Source: Kytococcus aerolatus
GTDB lineage: Bacteria; Actinomycetota; Actinomycetes; Actinomycetales; Dermatophilaceae
Reading direction: 5' to 3'
NCBI RefSeq assembly: GCF_900187395.1
Contig: NZ_FYEZ01000001.1
Coordinates: forward strand, 62,001 to 126,000
Length of the DNA stretch: 64,000 nt
Position 1 is the first letter of the stretch. Every line of letters starts with the position of its first letter. Both the position numbers and the translations under genes were made by a program. Positions 9,778 to 21,570 of the stretch are shown here, piece after piece. The notes under the pieces were generated by a model. The model made no database searches. It saw nothing but the letters and a program-made list of their open reading frames with translations, and had not been told where the DNA came from.

Positions 9778-9804
9778 AACCCGGGTCCGCAGGGGCCCGG
9801 GTTT
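9778..9804 (+). terminator. Terminator after fhs
   Basis: Arms AACCCGGG (9778-9785) and CCCGGGTT (9796-9803) form a perfect 8-bp hairpin with a 10-base loop, followed by T and GAGGGG rather than a long U tract. It overlaps the -35 of the next promoter. Confidence 0.65.
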
Positions 9805-9831
9805 GAGGGGATTCCGCGCTATCTGTAGGAT
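9803..9831 (+). promoter_or_regulatory. Housekeeping-sigma promoter for rpsA
   Basis: TTGAGG (9803-9808), a 17-base spacer and TAGGAT (9826-9831) form the best consensus-like promoter in the window. Transcription would start near 9838, leaving an untranslated leader of about 160 bases before rpsA. The leader contains GCGCGC-rich and CCGGAC-type short inverted repeats but no riboswitch that I recognise. An S1 leader of this length leaves room for autoregulation (inference). Confidence 0.7.
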
Positions 9832-10000
9832 GACTGGGCGCGCGTCCTGCGCGCGCACTGCTTGACCAGTGTTTTCGAGTACCTGTCCATCCGGCCACCA
9901 CGGCAGACGGGTTCCCGTGCAGATCCCCGGACATCCTCGTCCGGTGCTCCCGGGTTCCCGCGTGGCGGCCCCACCCACTGTCCATCGGAGTTCCTACTAC

Positions 10001-11479
10001 ATGACTTCCACCCCCAACGCAGCTCCGGCCGTTGCCGACTTCGCCTCGCAGGAGGAGCTGCTCGCGGCCATCGACGCGACGATGAAGAACTTCGACGATG
10101 GCGACATCGTCGAGGGCCAGATCGTCAAGGTCGACCGCGACGAGGTGCTGCTTGACATCGGCTACAAGACCGAGGGCGTCATCCCCTCGCGCGAGCTGTC
10201 CATCAAGCACGACATCGACCCCGACGAGATCGTCGAGGTCGGCGACACCGTCGAGGCCCTCGTCCTCCAGAAGGAGGACAAGGAGGGTCGTCTGATCCTG
10301 TCCAAGAAGCGCGCCCAGTACGAGCGCGCCTGGGGCACGATCGAGCAGATCAAGGAGGACGACGGCGTCGTCACCGGTACCGTCATCGAGGTCGTCAAGG
10401 GCGGCCTCATCGTCGACATCGGTCTGCGCGGCTTCCTCCCGGCCTCCCTCGTGGAGATGCGTCGCGTCCGCGACCTCGACCCCTACGTGGGCCAGGAGAT
10501 CGAGGCCAAGATCATCGAGCTCGACAAGAACCGCAACAACGTGGTCCTGTCGCGTCGCGCCTGGCTCGAGCAGACCCAGTCCGAGGTCCGCACCTCCTTC
10601 CTCAAGGAGCTGCAGCGCGGCCAGGTCCGTCCGGGTGTCGTGTCCTCCATCGTCAACTTCGGTGCCTTCGTGGACCTGGGCGGCGTCGACGGTCTGGTGC
10701 ACGTCTCCGAGCTGTCCTGGAAGCACATCGACCACCCGGGCGAGGTCGTCGAGGTGGGCCAGGAGGTCACCGTCGAGGTCCTGGACGTCGACATGGACCG
10801 CGAGCGTGTCTCCCTGTCGCTCAAGGCGACGCAGGAAGACCCGTGGCAGCTCTTCGCCCGCACCCACGCCATCGGCCAGATCGTGCCGGGCAAGGTCACC
10901 AAGCTGGTGCCCTTCGGTGCGTTCGTGCGCGTCGAGGACGGCATCGAGGGTCTGGTGCACATCTCCGAGCTGGCCGAGCGTCACGTGGAGCTGCCGGACC
11001 AGGCCGTCTCCGTGGGCCAGGAGGTCTTCGTCCGCGTCATCGACATCGACCTGGAGCGTCGTCGCATCAGCCTCTCGCTGAAGCAGGCCAACCAGGTGGG
11101 TACCGAGATCGAGGACTTCGACCCGACCCTCTACGGCATGGCCGCCGAGTACGACGAGCAGGGGAACTACAAGTACCCCGAGGGCTTCGACCCGGAGACC
11201 AACGAGTGGCTCGAGGGCTACGAGCAGCAGCGTGAGGCCTGGGAGAAGGAGTACGCCGAGGCCCACGCCCGCTGGGAGGCCCACCGCGCCCAGATCGAGA
11301 AGGCCGCCGCCGAGGACGCCGAGGCCGCCGCTGCCCCGGCCGCCGCGACGACCTACTCCTCCGGTGGTCCGGCGGACGACCAGCAGGGTGGTGGGGACTC
11401 CTCCACCGGTGCCGGCGAGGGCACCCTGGCCTCCGACGAGGCCCTGGCCGCGCTGCGCGAGAAGCTCACCGGCGCCTGA
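10001..11479 (+). CDS. rpsA: 30S ribosomal protein S1
   Basis: Four S1/OB-fold RNA-binding repeats begin near residues 33, 119, 205 and 290 (GDIVEGQIVKVD, GVVTGTVIEVVKGG, GQVRPGVVSSIVNFGAFVDL, GQIVPGKVTKLVPFGAFVRV). They are followed by an acidic Ala/Glu-rich C-terminal tail; 492 aa in all, normal for actinobacteria, whose S1 has four rather than six repeats. It helps 30S subunits bind and unfold mRNA. The ATG is preceded by CGGAG about 10 bases upstream. Codon use is markedly biased (mostly GTC, CTC, AAG), as expected for a highly expressed gene. An 18-bp perfect terminator follows. Confidence 0.95.
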   Translation: MTSTPNAAPAVADFASQEELLAAIDATMKNFDDGDIVEGQIVKVDRDEVLLDIGYKTEGVIPSRELSIKHDIDPDEIVEVGDTVEALVLQKEDKEGRLILSKKRAQYERAWGTIEQIKEDDGVVTGTVIEVVKGGLIVDIGLRGFLPASLVEMRRVRDLDPYVGQEIEAKIIELDKNRNNVVLSRRAWLEQTQSEVRTSFLKELQRGQVRPGVVSSIVNFGAFVDLGGVDGLVHVSELSWKHIDHPGEVVEVGQEVTVEVLDVDMDRERVSLSLKATQEDPWQLFARTHAIGQIVPGKVTKLVPFGAFVRVEDGIEGLVHISELAERHVELPDQAVSVGQEVFVRVIDIDLERRRISLSLKQANQVGTEIEDFDPTLYGMAAEYDEQGNYKYPEGFDPETNEWLEGYEQQREAWEKEYAEAHARWEAHRAQIEKAAAEDAEAAAAPAAATTYSSGGPADDQQGGGDSSTGAGEGTLASDEALAALREKLTGA

Positions 11480-11525
11480 TCGACCGGGTTGGGGAGCAGC
11501 CGCACGGCTGACCCCCTCGCCCAGA

Positions 11526-11565
11526 CCAGAGGGCCCGCACCACGGACGTGGTGCGGGCCCTCTGG
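11526..11565 (+). terminator. Terminator after rpsA
   Basis: Arms at 11526-11543 (CCAGAGGGCCCGCACCAC) and 11548-11565 are an exact 18-bp inverted repeat around loop GGAC. There is no U tract. A very stable hairpin between rpsA and coaE. Confidence 0.8.
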
Positions 11566-11612
11566 CGTGCCGTACCGACCGCGGGTGACCGGGGGACTCG
11601 TAGGCTCGGCGC

Positions 11613-12203
11613 ATGACACGCATCGCGCTCACCGGCGGCATCGCGGCCGGCAAGTCCACCGTGGCCGATCGCCTCGCCGAGATCGGGGCCCTGGTCATCG
11701 ACTCCGACCGCTTGGCCCGGGAGGTCGTCGAGCCGGGCACCGACGGGCTCGCCGAGGTCGTCGCGGCGTTCGGGGAGGGGATCCTGGCCGCCGACGGGTC
11801 GCTGGACCGCCCGGCGCTGGGGGAGCGGGTCTTCGCCGACGAAGAGGCCCGCCGCACGCTGGAGGGGATCATCCACCCGCTGGTCCGCGCCCGGGCGGCG
11901 CAGCTCGAGGCGGAGGCGGGCCCCGGGCAGCCGGTGGTGCACGACATCCCACTGCTCGTCGAGACGGGGCGGGCCGAGGAGTTCGACCGCGTGCTCGTCG
12001 TGGAGACCCCGGAGGCGGAGCGGGTGGAGCGGATGGTGCGGGACCGGGGGATGGCCCCGGAGGAGGCGCGCGCCCGGATCGCTGCCCAGGCGAGCGACGC
12101 AGAGCGGCGGGCCGCCGCGGACGTGGTGCTGCTCAATGACGGCTCCCGCGAGGAGCTGCGGGCGGCCGTGGACGAGCTCTGGCCGTCGATCACCGGGCCC
12201 TGA
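11613..12203 (+). CDS. coaE: Dephospho-CoA kinase
   Basis: Phosphorylates the 3'-hydroxyl of dephospho-CoA, the last step of coenzyme A synthesis. It is 196 aa with P-loop GGIAAGKST at residues 8-16, the DSDRLAREVV substrate loop and the HDIPLLVE segment of the lid. Mycobacterial CoaE carries an extra C-terminal GrpB-like domain; this one does not. TAGGCT (11601-11606) ends six bases before the ATG, which points to a leaderless transcript. It converges on the BCCT gene through a shared palindromic terminator. Confidence 0.93.
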   Translation: MTRIALTGGIAAGKSTVADRLAEIGALVIDSDRLAREVVEPGTDGLAEVVAAFGEGILAADGSLDRPALGERVFADEEARRTLEGIIHPLVRARAAQLEAEAGPGQPVVHDIPLLVETGRAEEFDRVLVVETPEAERVERMVRDRGMAPEEARARIAAQASDAERRAAADVVLLNDGSREELRAAVDELWPSITGP

Positions 12204-12252
12204 CGAACGAGGAGACCGGCAGGAGGACCCGGGGCACGACGTCCGGGCATGA

Positions 12253-12288
12253 CGACGGGGCGGGGACCAGCTGGTCCCCGCCCCGTCG
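12253..12288. terminator. Bidirectional terminator, coaE / BCCT transporter
   Basis: A 36-base perfect palindrome (12253-12270 and 12271-12288, core GGGGACCAGCTGGTCCCC) between convergent genes. It can fold on either strand. Confidence 0.8.
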
Positions 12289-12312
12289 CGGTGAGCGTGC
12301 CTGCGCTGCGCG

Positions 12313-14112
12313 TCAGGCGCGCGTCGAGCCCTCGCCGGAGTTGCGGCGGCGGGCGCCCCGGCCCACGAAGGAGGGCTCGGTGCGGGCGCGCTCGGTGCCG
12401 GAGGACAGGGTCTCGACGGTGGCGTCCACCGACTCCCGGAGCATCTGCTCGCGGAGCACCTCGTGCTCGAGGCGACGCTCCCGGTGCTGCTCGGCCGAGA
12501 GGGCCTGGATCAGCGAGATGGCGATGCCGAAGAGCACGAAGGTCACCGGGAGCGCGGTGAGGATGGACATGGTCTGCAGCGCCCCGAGCGCGGCCGCCGG
12601 GTCGGCGGTCGCGTAGATGAGGATCGCGGCGATGCCGCCCGAGAGCACGGACCAGAAGATCCGGCTCCAGACCGGCGGCTCGGCGGAGCCACCCGTGGCG
12701 AGCATGTCGATCACGAAGGAGCCCGAGTCCGAGCTCGTCACGAAGAAGACGGCCACCATGAGCAGGGCCACGCCCGCCATGAAGGCGCCACCGGGCAGCG
12801 CCTGGAGCATGTCGAACAGGGCGGTGTTCTGATCGACCGCACCACCCTCGCCGATGAGACCGCCGTTGCCGAAGATCTCGCGGTGCAGGGCGTTGCCACC
12901 CATGACCGAGAACCAGAGGAAGCTGACGACCGTGGGGACGAGGAGCACGCCACCGATGAACTCGGCGATGGTGCGACCGCGGGAGATGCGGGCGATGAAG
13001 ATGCCCACGAAGGGGGACCAGGCGATCCACCAGCCCCAGTAGAAGGTCGTCCAGGAGCCCAGCCAGGCGGTGGCCGACTTGCCCTCGAAGGGCATGGTCA
13101 TGAAGGACAGGTGGAAGAAGTCCTGCAGGTACTGGCCGATCGAGAAGACGAAGTCGCGCAGCACGAAGAGGGTCGGGCCGAGGAAGAGCACCAGGAAGAG
13201 CAGGAGCACGGCCAGGCCCAGGTTGAGATTCGACAGGTAGCGGATGCCCTTGCCGACGCCGCTCGCTACGGAGATGGTGGCCAGGAGCGTGATGAACGCG
13301 ATGACCCCGATCTGCAGGGCCTTGCTCTCGCCGTCCTCGACGAAGCCGAGGTGCTCCATGCCCGCGGCGATCTGGGCCACGCCCAGGCCGAGGGAGGTGG
13401 CCACACCGAAGAGCGTGCCGATGATGGCGACGATGTCGATGACGTCACCGGCGCCACCGGTGACCCGGTTGCCCAGCAGCGGCTCCAGCGCGTAGCGGAT
13501 GGAGACCGGCCGGTTGCGACGGTGGATCGCGTAGGCCACGCCGAGGCCGACCAGGGCGTACACCGCCCACGGGTGCAGACCCCAGTGGAGGAAGGTCGTG
13601 GTCATCGCCTGGCGGGCCGCCTCGGTGGTCTCCGGGGCGATGGCACCGCCGGGGCCGTCGAGGTTCGGGGGCTGGATCTCCGGCCGGGGGCTGGCGAAGT
13701 GGAAGAGCGGCTCGGCCACGCCGTAGAACATCAGACCGATGCCCATGCCGGCGCTGAAGAGCATGGCGAACCAGGAGATGAGCCCGAACTCCGGGTCCTC
13801 GCCGGTCCGGCCCAGCACGGTCCGGCCGAAGGGGGAGAGGGCCACGAAGATGCAGAAGGCGACGCAGAGGAAGGTCGCCACGACGTAGTACCAGTCGAGC
13901 GACCCGACGAAGAGCTCGTTGGCGCGGGTCATGCCCTTGCTCAGCGAGTCGGGCCAGAAGGCGGCGATGGCCACGAAGGCCAGCGAGAGGGCGGCGGCGG
14001 GGTAGAAGACGCGTCCGCGCAGGTTGCCGTCCGGCTCGCGGATGTTGGTGGCGGTGCGGATGTGTTCACGTCGCCGCTGAACCTCAGGAGTCACTCCGGG
14101 CGGAGTCGACAT
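12313..14112 (-). CDS. BCCT-family osmolyte (betaine/choline/carnitine) transporter
   Basis: A 599-aa secondary transporter with 12 predicted membrane segments. BCCT hallmarks are present: GMGIGLMFYGVAEPLFHF and FYWGWWIAWSPFVGIFIARI, the latter holding the Trp-rich substrate box and periplasmic loop arginine. The C-terminal tail is hydrophilic and charged (about residues 515-599), as in osmosensing members such as BetP and OpuD. The start was chosen at MSTPPGVTPEV because AAAGGA lies seven bases upstream; an in-frame extension to 14241 has no ribosome site. Expected role: sodium-coupled uptake of glycine betaine or choline under osmotic stress. A palindrome lies upstream at 14236-14248. Confidence 0.9.
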   Translation of the reverse strand: MSTPPGVTPEVQRRREHIRTATNIREPDGNLRGRVFYPAAALSLAFVAIAAFWPDSLSKGMTRANELFVGSLDWYYVVATFLCVAFCIFVALSPFGRTVLGRTGEDPEFGLISWFAMLFSAGMGIGLMFYGVAEPLFHFASPRPEIQPPNLDGPGGAIAPETTEAARQAMTTTFLHWGLHPWAVYALVGLGVAYAIHRRNRPVSIRYALEPLLGNRVTGGAGDVIDIVAIIGTLFGVATSLGLGVAQIAAGMEHLGFVEDGESKALQIGVIAFITLLATISVASGVGKGIRYLSNLNLGLAVLLLFLVLFLGPTLFVLRDFVFSIGQYLQDFFHLSFMTMPFEGKSATAWLGSWTTFYWGWWIAWSPFVGIFIARISRGRTIAEFIGGVLLVPTVVSFLWFSVMGGNALHREIFGNGGLIGEGGAVDQNTALFDMLQALPGGAFMAGVALLMVAVFFVTSSDSGSFVIDMLATGGSAEPPVWSRIFWSVLSGGIAAILIYATADPAAALGALQTMSILTALPVTFVLFGIAISLIQALSAEQHRERRLEHEVLREQMLRESVDATVETLSSGTERARTEPSFVGRGARRRNSGEGSTRA

Positions 14113-14233
14113 GGGGGTCCTTTCGGTGGAGGGTCGGTGGTCTGGCGGGTGGAGGATCGTGCGCCGGACGCTGTCGGCCGGTTCGCTCTCCACGGTGCGG
14201 CCCGACCGGGGGCAGTCGGGCCCAGCAGAAGAT

Positions 14234-14251
14234 GGAAACATGATGTTTTCC
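14234..14251. promoter_or_regulatory. Candidate operator between BCCT gene and uvrB
   Basis: AAACAT-G-ATGTTT is an exact 13-base inverted repeat at 14236-14248, flanked by GG and TCC, in an AT-rich island unlike its surroundings. It lies about 125 bases upstream of the BCCT start and 85 bases upstream of uvrB. It does not resemble an actinobacterial LexA box. The regulator is unknown. Confidence 0.35.
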
Positions 14252-14333
14252 TGAAGACAAATTCCTGTCCGCTGGGTTTCCCGTCGGAACCCGGGGGCCG
14301 ATCGCTGTCGGTGCCCGGCGCTAGCGTGCTCCC

Positions 14334-16433
14334 ATGCGCCCCGTCACCGATCTGCAGCGCCGTGTCGCCCCCTTCGAGGTGGTCTCCGAGTACCAGCCGG
14401 CTGGGGACCAGCCGAAGGCCATCGAGGAGCTCACCCGCCGGATCGAGGGGGGTGAGGAGGACGTCGTCCTCCTGGGGGCCACCGGGACGGGCAAGTCGGC
14501 CACCACCGCCTGGATGATCGAGCAGCTCCAGCGACCGACCCTGGTCATGGCGCCCAACAAGACCCTGGCCGCCCAGCTGGCCAACGAGTTCCGGGAGCTC
14601 CTGCCGCACAACGCGGTGGAGTACTTCGTCTCCTACTACGACTACTACCAGCCGGAGGCCTACGTCCCGCAGTCGGACACCTACATCGAGAAGGACTCCT
14701 CGATCAACGAGGAGGTCGAGCGGCTGCGCCACAGCGCGACGAACTCCCTGCTCACGCGCCGCGACGTCGTCGTGGTGGCCTCGGTGTCCTGCATCTACGG
14801 GCTCGGGACGCCGCAGGAGTACGTCGACCGGATGGTGCGCCTGGAGCGGGGGCAGGAGGTCGACCGGGACGAGCTGCTGCGGAAGTTCGTCACCATGCAG
14901 TACACCCGCAACGACATGGCCTTCCAGCGGGGCACCTTCCGCGTCCGGGGGGACACGGTCGAGATCATCCCGGTCTACGAGGAGCTCGCCGTGCGCATCG
15001 AGTTCTTCGGCGACGAGATCGACGCGATCGCCACCCTCAACCCGCTCACCGGGGAGCTGGTGCGCGAGGAGGACGAGATGTACATCTTCCCCGCCACCCA
15101 CTACGTGGCCGGACCGGAGCGGATGGAGCGGGCCATCAGCGGGATCGAGGCCGAGCTCGAGCAGCAGCTGGAGCGCTTCGAGCAGCAGGGGAAGCTCCTG
15201 GAGGCCCAGCGGCTCCGCATGCGGACCACCTACGACGTCGAGATGATGCGGGAGATGGGCTCGTGCAACGGCATCGAGAACTACTCGATGCACATCGACG
15301 GCCGCGAGCCCGGGTCCGCGCCCAACTGCCTGCTCGACTACTTCCCGGAGGACTTCCTCCTGGTCATCGACGAGTCGCACGTGACCGTCCCACAGATCGG
15401 GGCGATGTTCGAGGGGGACATGTCGCGCAAGCGGACCCTCGTGGACCACGGCTTCCGCCTGCCGAGCGCCATGGACAACCGACCGCTGAAGTGGGAGGAG
15501 TTCCTGGAGCGCATCGGCCAGACCGTCTACCTCTCCGCGACGCCCGGCGACTACGAGCTCGACCGGTCGGACGGGTACGTGGAGCAGATCATCCGCCCCA
15601 CCGGGCTGGTGGACCCCGAGATCGTCGTCAAGCCCACCCAGGGGCAGATCGACGACCTGCTGGGGGAGATCCGGGAGCGGGCCGAGCGGGACGAGCGCGT
15701 GCTCGTCACCACCCTGACCAAGAAGATGGCGGAGGACCTCACCGACTACCTGCTGGAGCGACGGGTGCGGGTGCGCTATCTCCACTCGGAGGTCGACACC
15801 CTGCGCCGCATCGAGCTGCTCAAGGAGCTCCGGCAGGGGGAGTACGACGTGCTCGTCGGCATCAACCTCCTCCGGGAGGGGCTCGACCTGCCGGAGGTCT
15901 CCCTCGTGGCCATCCTCGACGCCGACAAGCAGGGCTTCCTGCGGTCCAACCGCAGCCTCGTCCAGACGATCGGCCGCGCCGCCCGCAACGTCTCCGGGCA
16001 GGTGCACATGTACGCCGACCAGGTCACCGAGTCCATGCGCTTCGCGATCGACGAGACGAACCGCCGCCGCGCGATCCAGATCGCCCACAACACCGAGCAC
16101 GGCATCGACCCCACCCCGCTGCGGAAGAAGATCGGGGACATCACGGAGATGCTCGCCGAGCTGCGGGGGACCGCTCCCGGTGGGCGCGGGAGCGGAGGTG
16201 GTGCCCACGACCAGGCCGGAGCGGACGTGGCCGCCGACCTGGCGGTGGCCCAGGGGGAGCTCCCGGAGCGCCCCACGGACATGCCGATGGCCGACCTCGC
16301 CGCGCTCATCCAGCAGCTCACCGACCAGATGCACACGGCCGCGAGCGAGCTCCAGTTCGAGCTCGCCGGGCGACTGCGCGACGAGATCGCGGACCTTCGC
16401 AAGGAGCTGCGTCAGATGGAACGCGTACGATGA
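14334..16433 (+). CDS. uvrB: Excinuclease ABC subunit B
   Basis: The DNA-damage-verifying helicase-like subunit of nucleotide excision repair, 699 aa. Walker A GATGTGKS is near residue 45. The beta-hairpin that clamps the strand is [12 protein letters not shown] (near 100), the Walker B/DEAD-like motif is VIDESH, helicase motif VI is QTIGRAARN, and a C-terminal UVR domain (about 650-690, [18 protein letters not shown]) recruits UvrC. TAGCGT (14322-14327) ends six bases before the ATG, so translation is probably leaderless. uvrA and uvrC follow 2 kb downstream. Confidence 0.96.
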   Translation: MRPVTDLQRRVAPFEVVSEYQPAGDQPKAIEELTRRIEGGEEDVVLLGATGTGKSATTAWMIEQLQRPTLVMAPNKTLAAQLANEFRELLPHNAVEYFVSYYDYYQPEAYVPQSDTYIEKDSSINEEVERLRHSATNSLLTRRDVVVVASVSCIYGLGTPQEYVDRMVRLERGQEVDRDELLRKFVTMQYTRNDMAFQRGTFRVRGDTVEIIPVYEELAVRIEFFGDEIDAIATLNPLTGELVREEDEMYIFPATHYVAGPERMERAISGIEAELEQQLERFEQQGKLLEAQRLRMRTTYDVEMMREMGSCNGIENYSMHIDGREPGSAPNCLLDYFPEDFLLVIDESHVTVPQIGAMFEGDMSRKRTLVDHGFRLPSAMDNRPLKWEEFLERIGQTVYLSATPGDYELDRSDGYVEQIIRPTGLVDPEIVVKPTQGQIDDLLGEIRERAERDERVLVTTLTKKMAEDLTDYLLERRVRVRYLHSEVDTLRRIELLKELRQGEYDVLVGINLLREGLDLPEVSLVAILDADKQGFLRSNRSLVQTIGRAARNVSGQVHMYADQVTESMRFAIDETNRRRAIQIAHNTEHGIDPTPLRKKIGDITEMLAELRGTAPGGRGSGGGAHDQAGADVAADLAVAQGELPERPTDMPMADLAALIQQLTDQMHTAASELQFELAGRLRDEIADLRKELRQMERVR

Positions 16434-16437
16434 CCCC

Positions 16438-16556
16438 CGACGGAGGGGAGTATCCCCGCGTGAGCTCTCGTCATCACGAAGGGTCGACCGCAGCGGTGCG
16501 GCGCGCCCTTCCGGGAGTTCGGCCCACCCGAGGTGGGAGAGACCTCCGGTTCGCAG
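16438..16556 (+). ncRNA. yybP-ykoY manganese riboswitch
   Basis: The leader of terC carries the conserved 5' segment GGAGGGGAGTA and the 3' segment GGGAGAGACCTCCG typical of the yybP-ykoY (Mn2+) aptamer. P1 closes with CGGAGG (16441-16446) and CCTCCG (16543-16548); CCCACC-CGA-GGTGGG at 16523-16537 forms a further hairpin. The 3' P1 strand and the next bases (CCTCCGGTTCG, 16543-16553) can alternatively pair with CGAACGGAAGG (16576-16586), which contains the terC ribosome site. Mn2+ stabilising P1 would then free the site and turn translation on. The aptamer call rests on motif recognition; the switching model is inference. Confidence 0.82.
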
Positions 16557-16595
16557 TCAGCGGCGCGCAGCGCCCCGAACGGAAGGTTTCCTGAC

Positions 16596-17642
16596 ATGGA
16601 CGTGCATCCCTGGGTCTGGGGGGTGAGCCTGGTGGTCACCCTCGTCGTGCTGTCCTTCGACGTCTGGTGGGCCATGCGCAACCCCCACGTCCCCTCCCGC
16701 AAGGAGACGACGACCTTTCTGTCGATCTACGTCGGCGCCGCGGTGCTCTTCGGCATCGGCGTCTGGGTCCTCGCCGGGGGCCAGTACGGCACCGAGTTCT
16801 TCGCCGGGTGGCTCACCGAGTACTCACTGAGCATCGACAACCTCTTCATCTTCCTGATCATCATGTCGTCCTTCGGTGTGCCCAGGAAGTACCAGCAGGA
16901 TGCCCTGCTCTGGGGCATCATCATCGCCCTCGTGCTCCGTGCGATCTTCATCGCCGTCGGCGCCTCGGCGATCAACGCCTTCTCCTGGGTCTTCTACATC
17001 TTCGGCGCCTTCCTCATCTACACGGCGGTGAAGCTCTTCCTGGAGTCGATCAACGACACCGACGAGGACGACTTCGAGGAGAACGGCCTCATCCGGTTCG
17101 CCAAGAAGCACCTGCCCTCGACCGACAGCTGGGAGGGCGGCACCTCGCTCTTCCTCAAGGAGAACGGCAAGCGCCTCATCACGCCGATGTTCCTGACGAT
17201 CCTGGCGCTCGGCTCCACCGACCTGCTCTTCGCCCTGGACTCGATCCCGGCGATCTTCGGCCTCACCCAGGAGCCCTACCTGGTGCTCATGGCCAACGTC
17301 TTCGCCCTCATGGGCCTGCGGCAGCTGTACTTCCTGCTCGGTGACCTGCTGCAGCGCCTGGTCTACCTGGGCATCGGTCTGGCCGTCCTGCTGGCCTTCA
17401 TCGGCCTCAAGCTGATCTTCCACGCCATGCACGAGAACGAGCTGCCCTTCATCAACGGCGGCGAGCACATCGCCTGGGCGCCGGACATCCCGATCGCGGT
17501 GTCGCTCGGTGCCATCGTGGTGATCCTCGGGGTCACGACGATCGCCAGCCTGTGGAAGTCCCGCAAGGACGAGCGAGCGGGCCACGACGACCAGGGCAAC
17601 CGAATCGACGGTGTGCTGGAGTCCAGCGACGACCACCTCTGA
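16596..17642 (+). CDS. TerC-family integral membrane protein, probable Mn2+ exporter
   Basis: A 348-aa TerC family protein with about nine membrane segments. The two acidic, metal-binding helices are visible in EYSLSIDNLFIFLIIM and GSTDLLFALDSIPAIFG. Relatives such as Alx and MntP-associated TerC proteins export manganese or load it onto secreted enzymes, which fits the upstream manganese riboswitch. The ATG has GGAAGG nine bases upstream, the site that the riboswitch can mask. The C-terminal tail is hydrophilic and cytoplasmic. It sits between uvrB and uvrA but is regulated separately. Confidence 0.9.
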   Translation: MDVHPWVWGVSLVVTLVVLSFDVWWAMRNPHVPSRKETTTFLSIYVGAAVLFGIGVWVLAGGQYGTEFFAGWLTEYSLSIDNLFIFLIIMSSFGVPRKYQQDALLWGIIIALVLRAIFIAVGASAINAFSWVFYIFGAFLIYTAVKLFLESINDTDEDDFEENGLIRFAKKHLPSTDSWEGGTSLFLKENGKRLITPMFLTILALGSTDLLFALDSIPAIFGLTQEPYLVLMANVFALMGLRQLYFLLGDLLQRLVYLGIGLAVLLAFIGLKLIFHAMHENELPFINGGEHIAWAPDIPIAVSLGAIVVILGVTTIASLWKSRKDERAGHDDQGNRIDGVLESSDDHL

Positions 17643-17667
17643 TCCCCGCCGTCGGGATCCGCTCCTC

Positions 17668-17705
17668 GGGCGCCGCCCTCACCCTGCGGGGTGAGGGCGG
17701 CGCCC
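17668..17705. terminator. Bidirectional terminator, terC / EamA exporter
   Basis: Exact 17-bp arms at 17668-17684 and 17689-17705 around loop TGCG. The left arm contains the EamA gene stop codon and the right arm its last codons, so the hairpin is built into that gene's 3' end. Confidence 0.8.
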
Positions 17706-18569
17706 GGTCATCACCACCACGCTCGCCAGGACCACCAGGGTGGTGCCGACGAGCTGGTCGGAGCGGAGCGCCTGCCCGAGCACCACGGCCCCGGCGGCGG
17801 CCGCGGCGGCCGGCTCGAGGCTGAGCAGCACGCCGAAGACCCGGGCCGGGAGCCGACGCAGGGCCACGAGCTCGAGGCTGTAGGGGATGGCCGAGCTCGC
17901 CAGGGCCACCCCCAGGGCGGTGGCGAAGAGCTCCGGCCGGCCCAGCGCCGTCCCGAGGGCGGGCAGCCCCCAGGGCAGGAGGACGACGGCCCCCACCCCC
18001 ATCGCGATCGCCACCCCGTCGAGACCGGCGAAGTGTTGGCCGGTGCGGGCGCTGGTGAGGATGTACCCGCACCAGCAGGCCCCGGCGAGGGCTGCCAGCA
18101 GCACCCCCAGGGGGTCGACCGGGGTGCCGCCGAGCAGCACCCGCAGCGCACCGCTCACGAGCAGCACGCCGGCCGCGGCCGCCAGCACCGCCAGCAGATC
18201 GCGCCGGGTGCGCGAGAGGACCGCCGACATGACGAGCGGCCCGGTGAACTCGATGGTGACGGCCACCCCGAGGGGCAGTCGCGTCAGGGATCCGTAGAAG
18301 GCGGTGTTCATCAGGGTCATAGCCGCGGCGAAGAGGAGGACCGCCGACCAGTCCTGCCGGGTCCGCCCGGCGAGGGAGGGTCGGGCCACGGCGAGGAGGA
18401 CGGCGGCGGCCAGCCCGAGCCGGAGCGCGGTCGTCCCGAGCACGCCGAGGGTCGGCAGGAGGGTTGCCGCGAAGGCACCCCCGACCTGGACGCTCGCGAC
18501 CGCGAGGAGGACCAGCCCGACGGGTCCGAGCGGCGTGGGGTGTGCCGGGAGTGCCGGGGTGGGCGTCAT
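17679..18569 (-). CDS. EamA/DMT-superfamily transporter, RhtA-like
   Basis: A 296-aa protein with ten hydrophobic segments arranged as two EamA repeats. The opening VASVQVGGAFAATLLPTLGVLGTTALRL resembles RhtA-type threonine/homoserine exporters, so amino-acid efflux is the likeliest role, though the substrate cannot be fixed from sequence. TATGCT on the minus strand (18576-18581 on the plus strand) ends six bases before the ATG, matching the leaderless pattern. Convergent with terC, divergent from uvrA. Confidence 0.82.
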   Translation of the reverse strand: MTPTPALPAHPTPLGPVGLVLLAVASVQVGGAFAATLLPTLGVLGTTALRLGLAAAVLLAVARPSLAGRTRQDWSAVLLFAAAMTLMNTAFYGSLTRLPLGVAVTIEFTGPLVMSAVLSRTRRDLLAVLAAAAGVLLVSGALRVLLGGTPVDPLGVLLAALAGACWCGYILTSARTGQHFAGLDGVAIAMGVGAVVLLPWGLPALGTALGRPELFATALGVALASSAIPYSLELVALRRLPARVFGVLLSLEPAAAAAAGAVVLGQALRSDQLVGTTLVVLASVVVMTGRRPHPAG

Positions 18570-18666
18570 CCCCGCAGCATAGGCAGCGTGGCCCCTGCAC
18601 GCCGAGCTTGTCAGGGGTCCGCCATACGATGACCCACGCCCTGTCCCACGACCCGAAGGCTTCTGC

Positions 18667-21569
<2,903 letters not shown>

Positions 21570-21570
<1 letters not shown>

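Noticed and set aside
7961..13030. A 1689-codon open frame on the minus strand opposite polA, fhs, rpsA and coaE
   Set aside because: Antisense shadow of real genes in GC-rich DNA: composition is Arg/Gly/His/Leu-rich, no family motifs, no ribosome site.
14252..14333. SOS (LexA) box upstream of uvrB
   Set aside because: No TCGAAC-N4-GTTCGA-like dyad is present before uvrB or uvrA.
12463..14517. 684-codon plus-strand frame opposite the BCCT gene
   Set aside because: Asp/Glu/His/Arg-rich complement of a membrane protein gene; typical antisense shadow.
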